A DNA stretch of 37,517 bases from JAIRTY01 sp050257395 (GTDB lineage: Bacteria > Actinomycetota > Actinomycetes > Streptosporangiales > Streptosporangiaceae): NCBI GenBank assembly GCA_050257395.1, contig JBLMWU010000348.1, positions 1 to 37,517 of the forward strand. Direction: 5' to 3'. Of the stretch, positions 8,119 through 14,656 are shown piece by piece. Both the position numbers and the translations under genes were made by a program. The notes beneath the pieces are model-generated. The model was given only the letters and a program-made list of their open reading frames with translations, was not told the DNA's origin and ran no database searches. The first letter of the stretch is position 1; each line of letters opens with the position of its first letter.

Positions 8119-8412
8119 CGCGGCCTCCTTTCAGCTGCCTGTGGTCCGCGTCGCCAGGCGGGAAAGGAGGCGCAAGGGCCTTACCGCGTCCTGCAGTCAG
8201 GTGGGCTCAGCCCTTTCCGCGGACCCGGAGGCGACCTGCGCGCCTGACCGCAGCCTAGACCGCCGCGCGGCAGCTGCCCAGCGTCCAGCACCGTGCCTCC
8301 GGGCATTGTCCGCGGCACTGGCCTGAGGCCATGGTGAACGCATGATCGAAAAATGGTAACTGACAGGTGCTATCCAGCAATCCCTCACTGAAAAATACGC
8401 TAAGCTGGGAAG

Positions 8413-9372
8413 GTGAGGTTACGGTATCGGTTCCGGCTCTACCCCACGCCAGGCCAGCATGAGGCGCTGACGCGGACATTCGGATGTGCCCGGGTAGTCT
8501 TCAACGATGGCCTCGTCGCCCGGCAGGAAGCTTTCGAGGCTGGGCGGCCGTACCTCAGCAACGCTGAATTGTCGAAACGCCTGACGGCCGCCAAGACCAC
8601 TCCGGAGCGAGCGTGGCTGGGCGAGGTGTCGGCTGCGGTCCTCCAGCAGGCGCTGGCCGACTTGAACGCCGCTTACCGGAACTACTTCGACTCGCTCACC
8701 GGTAAGCGCAAGGGACCGAAGGTCGGGCCGCCACGGTTACGGTCCCGCAAGGATCACCGGCAGGCGATCCGGTTCACTGGCAATGCCCGCTTCGCCATAA
8801 CAGCGGGTGGGAAGCTGCGGCTGCCCAAGATCGGGGCTGTGCCGGTCCGCTGGTCACGCCCCTTGCCGTCCGACCCGTCAAGTGTGACGGTAATCAAGGA
8901 CTCGTCGGGGCGTTATTTCGCCTCCTTCGTAATCGAGGCTGCAGCGGAACCGCTGGTGCCTGCGGGCGGAACTCTGGGCATCGACCTGGGGTTGAGCCAT
9001 TTCGCAGTGCTCTCTGACGGCCGGAAGGTCACCTCACCCCAGTTCCTGCGCCGGGCGGAGAACTGGTCGGCGTTCGTAGCCATGCTGGAGTACAAGGCCC
9101 GCCTCTACGGGCGGCAGTTCCACCGAATCGGCAGGTTCGAGCCCACCAGCCAGGTCTGCTCAGCCTGCGGCGTCAGAGACGGCCCCATGCCGCTGCACGT
9201 CCGCGAGTGGGCATGCAGCGGGTGCGGGGCCATCCACGACCGGGACGTGAACGCGGCCCGGAACATCGCCATGGCCGCCGGACTGGCGGTGACAGCCTGT
9301 GGAACGTTGGTAAGACCAAGGTCCGCCCTGGCACAGCGTGGTGAAGCAGGAACCCACCGGAGTGCGGCATGA
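8413..9372 (+). CDS. tnpB: TnpB-like RNA-guided nuclease with RuvC-II region missing
   Basis: 319 residues. N-terminal TnpB RNA/DNA-binding domain (FRLYPTPGQ.., CARVVFNDGL), RuvC-I Asp in GIDLGLSHFAVLSDGR (D191), zinc finger C249/C252 and C268/C271, and RuvC-III Asp in HDRDVNAARNI (D278). Between FLRRAE (ends 216) and NWSAFVAMLEYKA (from 217) the long helical stretch with the VEDL-type RuvC-II glutamate is absent: D191 to W218 is 27 residues, whereas the intact TnpB at 27432 has 121 between the same landmarks (D183 to W304). The loss of roughly 80-95 residues keeps the frame and the C-terminus. DNA cleavage should be abolished; guide-directed binding might persist. GTG start at 8413 follows GGGAAG. 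Alternative: a decaying pseudogene. Confidence 0.8.
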   Translation: MRLRYRFRLYPTPGQHEALTRTFGCARVVFNDGLVARQEAFEAGRPYLSNAELSKRLTAAKTTPERAWLGEVSAAVLQQALADLNAAYRNYFDSLTGKRKGPKVGPPRLRSRKDHRQAIRFTGNARFAITAGGKLRLPKIGAVPVRWSRPLPSDPSSVTVIKDSSGRYFASFVIEAAAEPLVPAGGTLGIDLGLSHFAVLSDGRKVTSPQFLRRAENWSAFVAMLEYKARLYGRQFHRIGRFEPTSQVCSACGVRDGPMPLHVREWACSGCGAIHDRDVNAARNIAMAAGLAVTACGTLVRPRSALAQRGEAGTHRSAA

Positions 9373-9384
9373 GCCGCGCCGCCC

Positions 9385-9418
9385 GGAATCCCCAGCGTCA
9401 AGCCAGGGAGGAAGTCAA
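9385..9418 (+). ncRNA. Candidate omega-RNA 3' scaffold (right end of TnpB element)
   Basis: GGAATCCCCAGC...GC..GGGAGGAAGTCAA matches in layout the terminal hairpin and TCAA end that precede the guide in TnpB omega-RNAs. C91-93/G06-08 (last digits) and GC/GC can pair, but the stem is weaker than that of the second element. The full RNA would begin inside tnpB. The 16-20 bases after 9418 would be the guide; they contain a self-complementary hairpin. Confidence 0.45.
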
Positions 9419-9419
9419 T

Positions 9420-9445
9420 GGGACTTCCAGTGGAAGTCTCTCTCT
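9420..9445 (+). terminator. Hairpin plus pyrimidine-rich tail after TnpB right end
   Basis: GACTTCC (9422-9428) and GGAAGTC (9432-9438) are perfect arms around AGT, extended by G-T and G-C outside, and followed by TCTCTCTTTG. This is one of the few U-rich-tailed stems in the window and looks like a Rho-independent terminator for rightward transcription. It lies between convergent tnpB and the MFS gene, and exactly where the omega-RNA guide would be. Confidence 0.6.
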
Positions 9446-9466
9446 TTGTGTCCCCGCAGGTGAGGT

Positions 9467-11503
9467 CTACACAAGGTCGAGGTCGCGGCCGGGTTTCTCG
9501 CCGCCGGCCGCGAGCTGGTGGGTGATGCTGGTGAGCAGCTCGGTCAGGCCCGGGCACGGGCCGGTGCCCCAGTCGGCGCACAGCCGGCGCAGCCGGTCCT
9601 CACGCGCGGCGAACAGCCGGTCGTGCGCGGCCTGCCCGCTGGCGGTGAGGGCCAGCGGCTGGCCGTCGATGCTGCCCGGCGCCACATATCCCGGCGCGGT
9701 CAGCTCGGTGAGCCGCGCCCGCAGGTCCTCGTCGCGCACCTGCAGCAGCCGGGCGAGATCGGGGCTGCTCATGCCGGGGTGCTCCCCGACCCGCAGCAGC
9801 AGCCAGCCCGCCCGCGGCGGCAGGTCCAGCCCGGCGGCCGCCACCAGCTCGGAGTAGACGGTCCGGCGCCGTTCGCGCGACAACAGCGACGTGATCGCCC
9901 GTTCCATCTCCTGATCGGTGTCCCGGACCGAGGGCCGGGCCGTCGGCGCGAGCGTGTCCGCCGGGTCCTGCGCCCTGGTGGTGGAACGCAGCGGGACTTC
10001 CTTGAGCGTCCAGCTGAGCAGGAACGCCAGCGCCCCCACCGGTACCGCGATGAGGAAGACGGTGTGCAGGGACGTGGCATAGGCATCGACGAAGGCGGTA
10101 TGCAGCGGCGCCGGCAACCGGGCCAGGGCCGCCGGGCTGGCGCCGCTGGTCGCGTTCAGGCCAGGCGGCAGCCGGTGACCGTGCAGGGCCAGTGCCAGAT
10201 CGTGCGGCAGCACGTTGATGAATACCGCGCCGAAGACGGCCGTGCCGAAGGATCCGCCGATGGAGCGGAAGAAGGTCGCGCCTGCGGTCGCCGTGCCCAG
10301 ATCGGAGTAGCTGACCGCGTTCTGCACCGCGAGGACGAGCACCTGCATGGACGCGCCGATCCCGGCGCCGAGCACGAACATGTAGAGCGAGGCCAGGGCG
10401 GCGCCGGTGCTGGCCGTCAGGAGTGACAGCAGGTAGAGGCCCAGCGTCATGACCGCTGTCCCGAGGATCGGGAAGATCTTGTAGCGGCCCCAGCGGGAAA
10501 CCAGCCGCCCGGTCCCGATGGAGGTGAGCAGCAGGCCTGCCATCATCGGCAGCAGCCGCAGCCCGGACACGGTCGGGCTGACGCCCTTGACGATCTGCAT
10601 GTACTGCGGCAGGTAGGTCAGCGCGCCGAACATGGCGAACCCGATCACCAGGCCGACGGCGCTGGCCGCGGAGAAGACCCGGTTGCGGAACAGCTTCAGC
10701 GGCAGCACGGGCTCTGCCGCGCGCCGCTCCACCAGGATGAAGGCCACCGTCGCCACGACAGCGCCGGCCCCCATGCCGATGATCGGCGCGGAAGCCCACC
10801 CGAAGGTGCTGCCGCCCAGCGAGGTGAGCAGCACCAGACAGGTTGCCGCCGCCGCCAGCAGCGCGGTGCCCGCATAGTCGATCGTGTGCCGGGTCCGGCG
10901 CAGCCCCGCGGGCAGCGCGGCCGCTACCGCCACCAGCGCCACCAGCCCGACCGGCAGGTTGATGTAGAAGACCCACCGCCAGCTCAGATTGTCCACGAAG
11001 AAGCCGCCGATCAGCGGCCCGACAACGCTGGTGACCCCGAAGACCGCGCCGAAGATGCCCTGGTAGCGGCCACGTTCGCGGGGCGAGACCACATCACCGA
11101 CGGTGGCCTGGGCACCTGCCATCAGCCCGCCGCCGCCGATGCCCTGGACGGCACGGAACGCGATCAGCATCGCCATCGACCGCGAAAGCCCTGCCAGCAC
11201 CGACCCGAGGAGGAAGATCACGATCGAGGCCTGGAAGAAGATCTTGCGGCCGTACAGGTCGCCCAGCTTGCCCCACAGCGGCGTCGACGCCGTGGACGCG
11301 AGCAGGTAGGCGGTCACCACCCAGGACAGGTGCGCCAGCCCGTGCAGGTCACCGGCAATGGTCGGCAGGGCCGTGGCGACGATGGTCTGGTCGAGCGCGG
11401 CCAGCAGCATGCCCAGCAGCAGCGCGCCGATGATGATCAGCACCCGCCGCTGGCTCAGCGCGGGCGGGCCGGCAGTGTCCGCGGCGGCGGTCGGCTGGGT
11501 CAT
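9467..11503 (-). CDS. DHA2-type MFS drug exporter fused to a C-terminal winged-helix domain
   Basis: 678 residues. 14-helix DHA2 antiporter: first helix 21-43 with LDQTIVATALPTI (37-49), motif A GKLGDLYGRK (78-87), motif C GPLIGG (162-167), last helix 481-500. After a linker, residues about 530-660 form a MarR-like winged helix (DLPPRAGWLLLRVGEHPGMSSPDLARLL.., LTASGQAAHDRLF) facing the cytoplasm. The pump uses the proton gradient to export drugs; the soluble domain could sense substrate or bind DNA, both inferred. ATG at 11503 is chosen over upstream in-frame starts because GGGGAGAG precedes it and homology starts there. The methyltransferase gene lies 95 bases upstream on the same strand and may be co-transcribed. 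Confidence 0.9.
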   Translation of the reverse strand: MTQPTAAADTAGPPALSQRRVLIIIGALLLGMLLAALDQTIVATALPTIAGDLHGLAHLSWVVTAYLLASTASTPLWGKLGDLYGRKIFFQASIVIFLLGSVLAGLSRSMAMLIAFRAVQGIGGGGLMAGAQATVGDVVSPRERGRYQGIFGAVFGVTSVVGPLIGGFFVDNLSWRWVFYINLPVGLVALVAVAAALPAGLRRTRHTIDYAGTALLAAAATCLVLLTSLGGSTFGWASAPIIGMGAGAVVATVAFILVERRAAEPVLPLKLFRNRVFSAASAVGLVIGFAMFGALTYLPQYMQIVKGVSPTVSGLRLLPMMAGLLLTSIGTGRLVSRWGRYKIFPILGTAVMTLGLYLLSLLTASTGAALASLYMFVLGAGIGASMQVLVLAVQNAVSYSDLGTATAGATFFRSIGGSFGTAVFGAVFINVLPHDLALALHGHRLPPGLNATSGASPAALARLPAPLHTAFVDAYATSLHTVFLIAVPVGALAFLLSWTLKEVPLRSTTRAQDPADTLAPTARPSVRDTDQEMERAITSLLSRERRRTVYSELVAAAGLDLPPRAGWLLLRVGEHPGMSSPDLARLLQVRDEDLRARLTELTAPGYVAPGSIDGQPLALTASGQAAHDRLFAAREDRLRRLCADWGTGPCPGLTELLTSITHQLAAGGEKPGRDLDLV

Positions 11504-11554
11504 GGACTCTCCCCGGGCTGTCGGCGGCTGCGCTGCGGCGGTCCTACCCTCCAT

Positions 11555-11572
11555 CGTCCGCCTGATCGGACG
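11555..11572. promoter_or_regulatory. Inverted repeat upstream of the MFS exporter gene
   Basis: CGTCCG and CGGACG form perfect 6-base arms around CCTGAT, 52 bases upstream of the exporter ATG in the gap behind the methyltransferase gene. The size suits a dimeric TetR/MarR-type repressor. No dedicated regulator gene flanks it; the exporter's own winged-helix domain is one conceivable ligand. Confidence 0.4.
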
Positions 11573-11598
11573 GCCGCGGCTCACCCGGCCCGGCAGGG

Positions 11599-12261
11599 TC
11601 AGCGCCGGCGGGCCCGCAGGACGGTGTCCGTCGCAGTCACGGGCTCGCCGTCCTGGCCGGTCGCGGGCCGGGTGATCGCGCCGGCTACGAGAATCTCCCA
11701 GCACGCCGGGTCCAGTGCGGCGGCCATCGCGGCCGCATCGGGGAACACAGTCAGGTCGCCGGTGCGGCCGAGGTTGGCGTGGTGGTCGTCCGGGTGGTGG
11801 CCGACGATGAGCAGGGTGCCGCCCGGCCGGACGGCAGCGGCCAGCCTGCGGTGCAGCGCGCCGAGTTCCGGGTCAGGCAGGTACATGAACTGCGCCGAGA
11901 CCAGGTCGAAGCGCTCCGGCCCCGGATCCCAGGAGCGCAGGTCCGCCTGCTGCCAGCTGATGCGGGCGGCGGCGTGCTCTCCCTCGGCCGCGGCGTGGGC
12001 GGCTCCCCGCTCCAGGGCGACCGGCGAGACGTCGGCGGCGGTGACCGTCCAGCCGCGGGCGGCCAGCCACACCGCGTCGGCCCCCTCACCGCAGCCCGCG
12101 TCCAGCGCGTCCCCGGGAGCCAGCTCCGCCGCCTGGGCGACGAGCTGCGGATTCGGCTGCCCGCTCCACAGCCGTCCGGCCGAGCGGTAGCGCTCGTCCC
12201 AGAACTCCCGGGTGAAATGGATCGTGGCGCCATGCACGTGGTCGTGGCTCACGGGTGTCAC
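11599..12261 (-). CDS. Class I SAM-dependent methyltransferase
   Basis: 220 residues with a Rossmann-type methyltransferase domain. FWDERYRSAGRLWSGQPNP (20-38) is the N-terminal signature of the TehB/thiopurine-like group. Motif I is LDAGCGEGAD (53-62), then VTAADVSPVALERG (about 72-85), QQADLRSWD and the post-II block FDLVSAQFMYLPDPE. It transfers a methyl group from SAM to a small molecule; the acceptor is unknown. GTG at 12261 has AGGAAAG upstream; a second GTG four codons later is possible. It is divergent from the XRE-cupin regulator, sharing a 98-base promoter with a perfect palindrome, and precedes the drug exporter, so a modify-and-export detoxification pair is a reasonable inference. 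Confidence 0.88.
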   Translation of the reverse strand: MTPVSHDHVHGATIHFTREFWDERYRSAGRLWSGQPNPQLVAQAAELAPGDALDAGCGEGADAVWLAARGWTVTAADVSPVALERGAAHAAAEGEHAAARISWQQADLRSWDPGPERFDLVSAQFMYLPDPELGALHRRLAAAVRPGGTLLIVGHHPDDHHANLGRTGDLTVFPDAAAMAAALDPACWEILVAGAITRPATGQDGEPVTATDTVLRARRR

Positions 12262-12322
12262 CGGTCTTTCCTGTCGGTGCTGCTGGTCAGCGTGCCGCCA
12301 CCATGCCGCCGGGCGGGCGATC

Positions 12323-12342
12323 CCGGCAAGTTACGTTGCCGG
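12323..12342. promoter_or_regulatory. 20-bp palindrome in XRE-cupin/methyltransferase divergent promoter
   Basis: CCGGCAA-N6-TTGCCGG, a perfect 7-base inverted repeat with 6-base centre, 18 bases before the XRE-cupin ATG and about 60 bases before the methyltransferase start. Autoregulation from such a position is usual for XRE-cupin proteins. A further TGGCAAAATGGC (12345-12356) abuts it and resembles a site in front of the transketolase genes. Confidence 0.55.
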
Positions 12343-12359
12343 TCTGGCAAAATGGCGGG

Positions 12360-12953
12360 ATGGACGGGGACCTCGGCACGGTGCTGGCCGCGGTCGGCCC
12401 GCGGCTGCGGGCGCTGCGCCGGCAGCGCGGCACCACCCTGGTGGCGCTGGCCGGGCAGACCGGGATCTCGGTGAGCACCCTGTCGCGGCTGGAGAGCGGC
12501 CAGCGCCGGCCCACGCTGGAACTCCTGCTGCCGCTGGCCCGGGCGCACGGCGTGCCCCTCGACGACCTGGCCGGGGCGCCGCCGGCCGGTGATCCGCGGG
12601 TGCAGCTGCGCCCCGTCCGCCGGCACGAGATGACGATGATCCCGCTGAGCCGGCGGGCGGGCGGCGCGCAGGCGTACAAGCTGATCATCCCGGGCCGCCG
12701 GCGGGTGCCCGACCTGAAGACCCACGACGGGTACGAGTGGCTGTACGTCCTGGACGGCGAGCTCCGGCTGCTGCTCGGCGACCAGGATCTGGTGCTCGGG
12801 CCCGGGGAGGCAGCCGAGTTCGGCACCCAGCTGCCGCACTGGTTCGGCAGCACCGGCCGCGGGACCGTGGAGCTGCTGAGCCTGTTCGGGCCGCAGGGTG
12901 AACGGGCGCACCTGCGGGCCCGGCCGCGCCGCCAGGGGCAGCAACCGGGCTGA
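12360..12953 (+). CDS. XRE-family regulator with C-terminal cupin domain
   Basis: 197 residues. An XRE-type helix-turn-helix occupies about 13-67 (RLRALRRQRGTTLVALAGQTGISVSTLSRLESGQRRPTLELL in two parts), and a cupin barrel follows (THDGYEWLYVLDGELRLLLGDQD, GPGEAAEFGTQLPHWF), ending near 185. Such dual-domain proteins bind DNA as dimers and sense a small molecule or metal through the cupin; many are autoregulated. The ATG at 12360 directly follows the candidate operator. Likely targets by position are itself, the divergent methyltransferase and perhaps the oxidoreductase 78 bases downstream. Ligand unknown. Confidence 0.9.
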   Translation: MDGDLGTVLAAVGPRLRALRRQRGTTLVALAGQTGISVSTLSRLESGQRRPTLELLLPLARAHGVPLDDLAGAPPAGDPRVQLRPVRRHEMTMIPLSRRAGGAQAYKLIIPGRRRVPDLKTHDGYEWLYVLDGELRLLLGDQDLVLGPGEAAEFGTQLPHWFGSTGRGTVELLSLFGPQGERAHLRARPRRQGQQPG

Positions 12954-12988
12954 CCCCGGACCCCTCACCCGCGGGCGCACCTGGCCAG

Positions 12989-13017
12989 CATGCCGCACCG
13001 GCCCCCGCGGCGGCATG
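12989..13017. promoter_or_regulatory. Inverted repeat between XRE-cupin and oxidoreductase genes
   Basis: CATGCCGC (12989-12996) and GCGGCATG (13010-13017) are perfect 8-base arms around a 13-base centre, 35 bases after one stop and 14 bases before the next ATG. It could be an operator, an attenuating hairpin in the leader, or a weak terminator. Confidence 0.4.
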
Positions 13018-13031
13018 GCTACGATCAGGGG

Positions 13032-13949
13032 ATGCGGTTTGCGATCGCGATCCCCCAGTTCTACGCCGACGGCCAGTTCGATCCCGCCGCGTTCCGCGCC
13101 TACCTGCGGCGCGCCGAGGAACTCGGCTACGAGAGCGCCTGGACGCAGGAGTCCACGCTGGGCGCTTCCCCCCAGTTCAGCCCGATCGAGGCGATGACCT
13201 ACGCGGCCGCCTGCACCGAGCGGCTCCGGCTCGGCTGCGTGGTGTTCGTGTCCACCCTGCACAGCCCGGTGCACCTGGCCAAGAGCCTGAGCACGCTCGA
13301 CCAGCTCAGCCGGGGCCGGATCGAGATCGGGGTCGGCACGGGCGGCAAGGTGCGCCCGTTCGGCGCCTTCGGGGTGGACCCGCAGCGGTACGTGGCGCGG
13401 TTCACCGAGGGCCTCGCGCTGATGAAGGCGCTGTGGACCGAGGACCGGGTCACCGCCGACGGGGAGTTCTGGCAGCTGCAGGACGCCGCGATGGAGCCCA
13501 AGCCGTTCCAGAAGCCCTACCCGCCGCTGTGGTTCGGCGGGGCCGGGCCCACCGCGCTGCGGCGGGCCGTCCGGCTGGGCGACGGCTTCTTCGGCGCGGG
13601 CTCCTCCCCCACGGACAAGTTCGCCGAGCAGGTGCAGATCGTCCGGGCGGCGCTGGCGGAAGCGGGCAGGCCAGCGGCGGGCTTCCCGATCGCCAAGCGG
13701 GTGTACATCGCGGTGGACGAGGACGCCGGGCGCGCGCGCAAGCGGATCAACGACGCGATGGAACAGCTCTACGGCCGCCGGGTGCCCGCCATCGAAGCCG
13801 CCGCGATCGCGGGCACGCCAGACGGCTGCGTCCGCGAGCTGCGCAAGGTGATCGACGCGGGAGCCGAGCTGATCCTCTTCACGGCCATGTTCGAGCAGGC
13901 CGAGCACGCCGAGCGGCTGGCCGCGGAGATCATCCCGCAGCTCGGCTGA
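13032..13949 (+). CDS. LLM-class (luciferase-like) flavin-dependent oxidoreductase
   Basis: 305 residues with the bacterial-luciferase TIM-barrel fold: FAIAIPQFYADGQFD at the start, AAACTERLRLGCVVFVSTLHSPVHLAKSL in two halves (about 58-85), LSRGRIEIGVGTGGKVRPFGAFGV (about 92-115), PPLWFGGAGPTALRRA (about 165-180) and a VRELRKVIDAGAELI C-terminal part. Members use FMN or F420 to oxidise or reduce organic substrates; cofactor and substrate cannot be assigned. ATG at 13032 is preferred over an upstream in-frame ATG at 12990 because AGGGG precedes it and family members begin MRFxIxxPQ. It may be controlled by the adjacent XRE-cupin protein. Confidence 0.88.
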   Translation: MRFAIAIPQFYADGQFDPAAFRAYLRRAEELGYESAWTQESTLGASPQFSPIEAMTYAAACTERLRLGCVVFVSTLHSPVHLAKSLSTLDQLSRGRIEIGVGTGGKVRPFGAFGVDPQRYVARFTEGLALMKALWTEDRVTADGEFWQLQDAAMEPKPFQKPYPPLWFGGAGPTALRRAVRLGDGFFGAGSSPTDKFAEQVQIVRAALAEAGRPAAGFPIAKRVYIAVDEDAGRARKRINDAMEQLYGRRVPAIEAAAIAGTPDGCVRELRKVIDAGAELILFTAMFEQAEHAERLAAEIIPQLG

Positions 13950-14065
13950 CTGCCCCGCACGGCCGCCGCCGGAGGTGCGGCACCGGGCGGGCGATGAGTA
14001 ACCGGCGCGGCCACCGTCTTCACTGCAGCAGAGAGTGACAGCCGGCCCGGAGAGGAGTCGCGCTG

Positions 14066-14389
14066 GTGCCTTCGCCCGACCCGCATCGCTTGCCGCTCGC
14101 GGCTGGCTGGACCATCGTCCAGGTCACCGGCCCGGCGGCGCCAGCGTGCCTGGCCGCCTGGTGCTCGCGCGTGGGGCTGCTGCTGGCGCAGGGCCGGGTG
14201 GTGGTGTGCGATCTGCGCCCGCTGGCCGCGGCCGACCTGGCGGCGGTGGACGCGGTCGCCCGGCTCTGCCTGGCCGCCAGGCGGGCAGGCGCCGAGCTGC
14301 GCATTCTGGCTGCTGGCACGGCCCTGGAGGAACTCTGGGAGTGGGCGGGTCTCGGTGCCCTCGGCAGCCCGCGCACGCCAGGTCAGTAG
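14066..14389 (+). CDS. STAS-domain protein (anti-sigma-factor-antagonist-like)
   Basis: 107 residues, essentially one STAS domain: WTIVQVTG (first strand), VVVCDLRPLAAADLAAVDAVARLCLAARRAG (about 48-78) and ELRILAAG...LEELWEWAGL. STAS proteins act as anti-sigma-factor antagonists or as sensor modules. In the LAAADLAAVD loop no Ser/Thr is visible at the position normally phosphorylated in SpoIIAA-like antagonists, so phospho-switching is doubtful. GTG at 14066 follows GGAGAGGAG by about 8 bases. No anti-sigma kinase or sigma factor gene is next to it. Confidence 0.75.
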   Translation: MPSPDPHRLPLAAGWTIVQVTGPAAPACLAAWCSRVGLLLAQGRVVVCDLRPLAAADLAAVDAVARLCLAARRAGAELRILAAGTALEELWEWAGLGALGSPRTPGQ

Positions 14390-14479
14390 CGGCCCGCCTG
14401 CACGGAAAAACGTTCGCTCTGGTTCATCGCTGCTTGTCCGAGCTTGTCCGGGCGTTCCCCACGGGCCTGGTGCGGGGTC

Positions 14480-14513
14480 CCGGCCGCAGGTCAGACTGCG
14501 GTCTTGCGGCCGG
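14480..14513. other. Bulged hairpin in the STAS/reductase convergent gap
   Basis: CCGGCCGCA (14480-14488) pairs perfectly with TGCGGCCGG (14505-14513); inside, AGAC (14493-14496) pairs with GTCT (14501-14504) around TGCG, leaving a 4-base bulge GGTC on one side. It sits 90 bases after the STAS stop in a 267-base gap that has no gene I can support. The gap also holds the 12-base palindrome GCCGGCGCCGGC at 14619-14630. Terminator or small structured RNA. Confidence 0.45.
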
Positions 14514-14656
14514 CGGCGATCCTGCCGGCGCGCCGGCGAAGGTGCCGGATCTTTCTCAGGGAGAACGGAGAACCGGGGGCCGGACTGTGGAACCGCACTT
14601 AGCTGGGACGAGGCAAGGGCCGGCGCCGGCGGGCACCACGCTGGCGGCGGCCGCTG

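Larger units (their letters stand above)
8340..9418 (+). mobile_element. IS605/IS1341-type TnpB element without TnpA, probably decayed
   Basis: The unit comprises a comparatively AT-rich leader (about 8340-8412), a tnpB-like gene and a right-end segment ending in GGGAGGAAGTCAA (to 9418). No Y1 transposase (TnpA) is present, so it cannot move by itself. The right-end boundary is set by resemblance to the GGAATCC...GGGAGGA-G-CAA end of the second element at 28633-28667 and to the TCAA-type cleavage sites of IS200/IS605 ends. The left end is not identified; 8340 is only where base composition changes. Confidence 0.5.
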
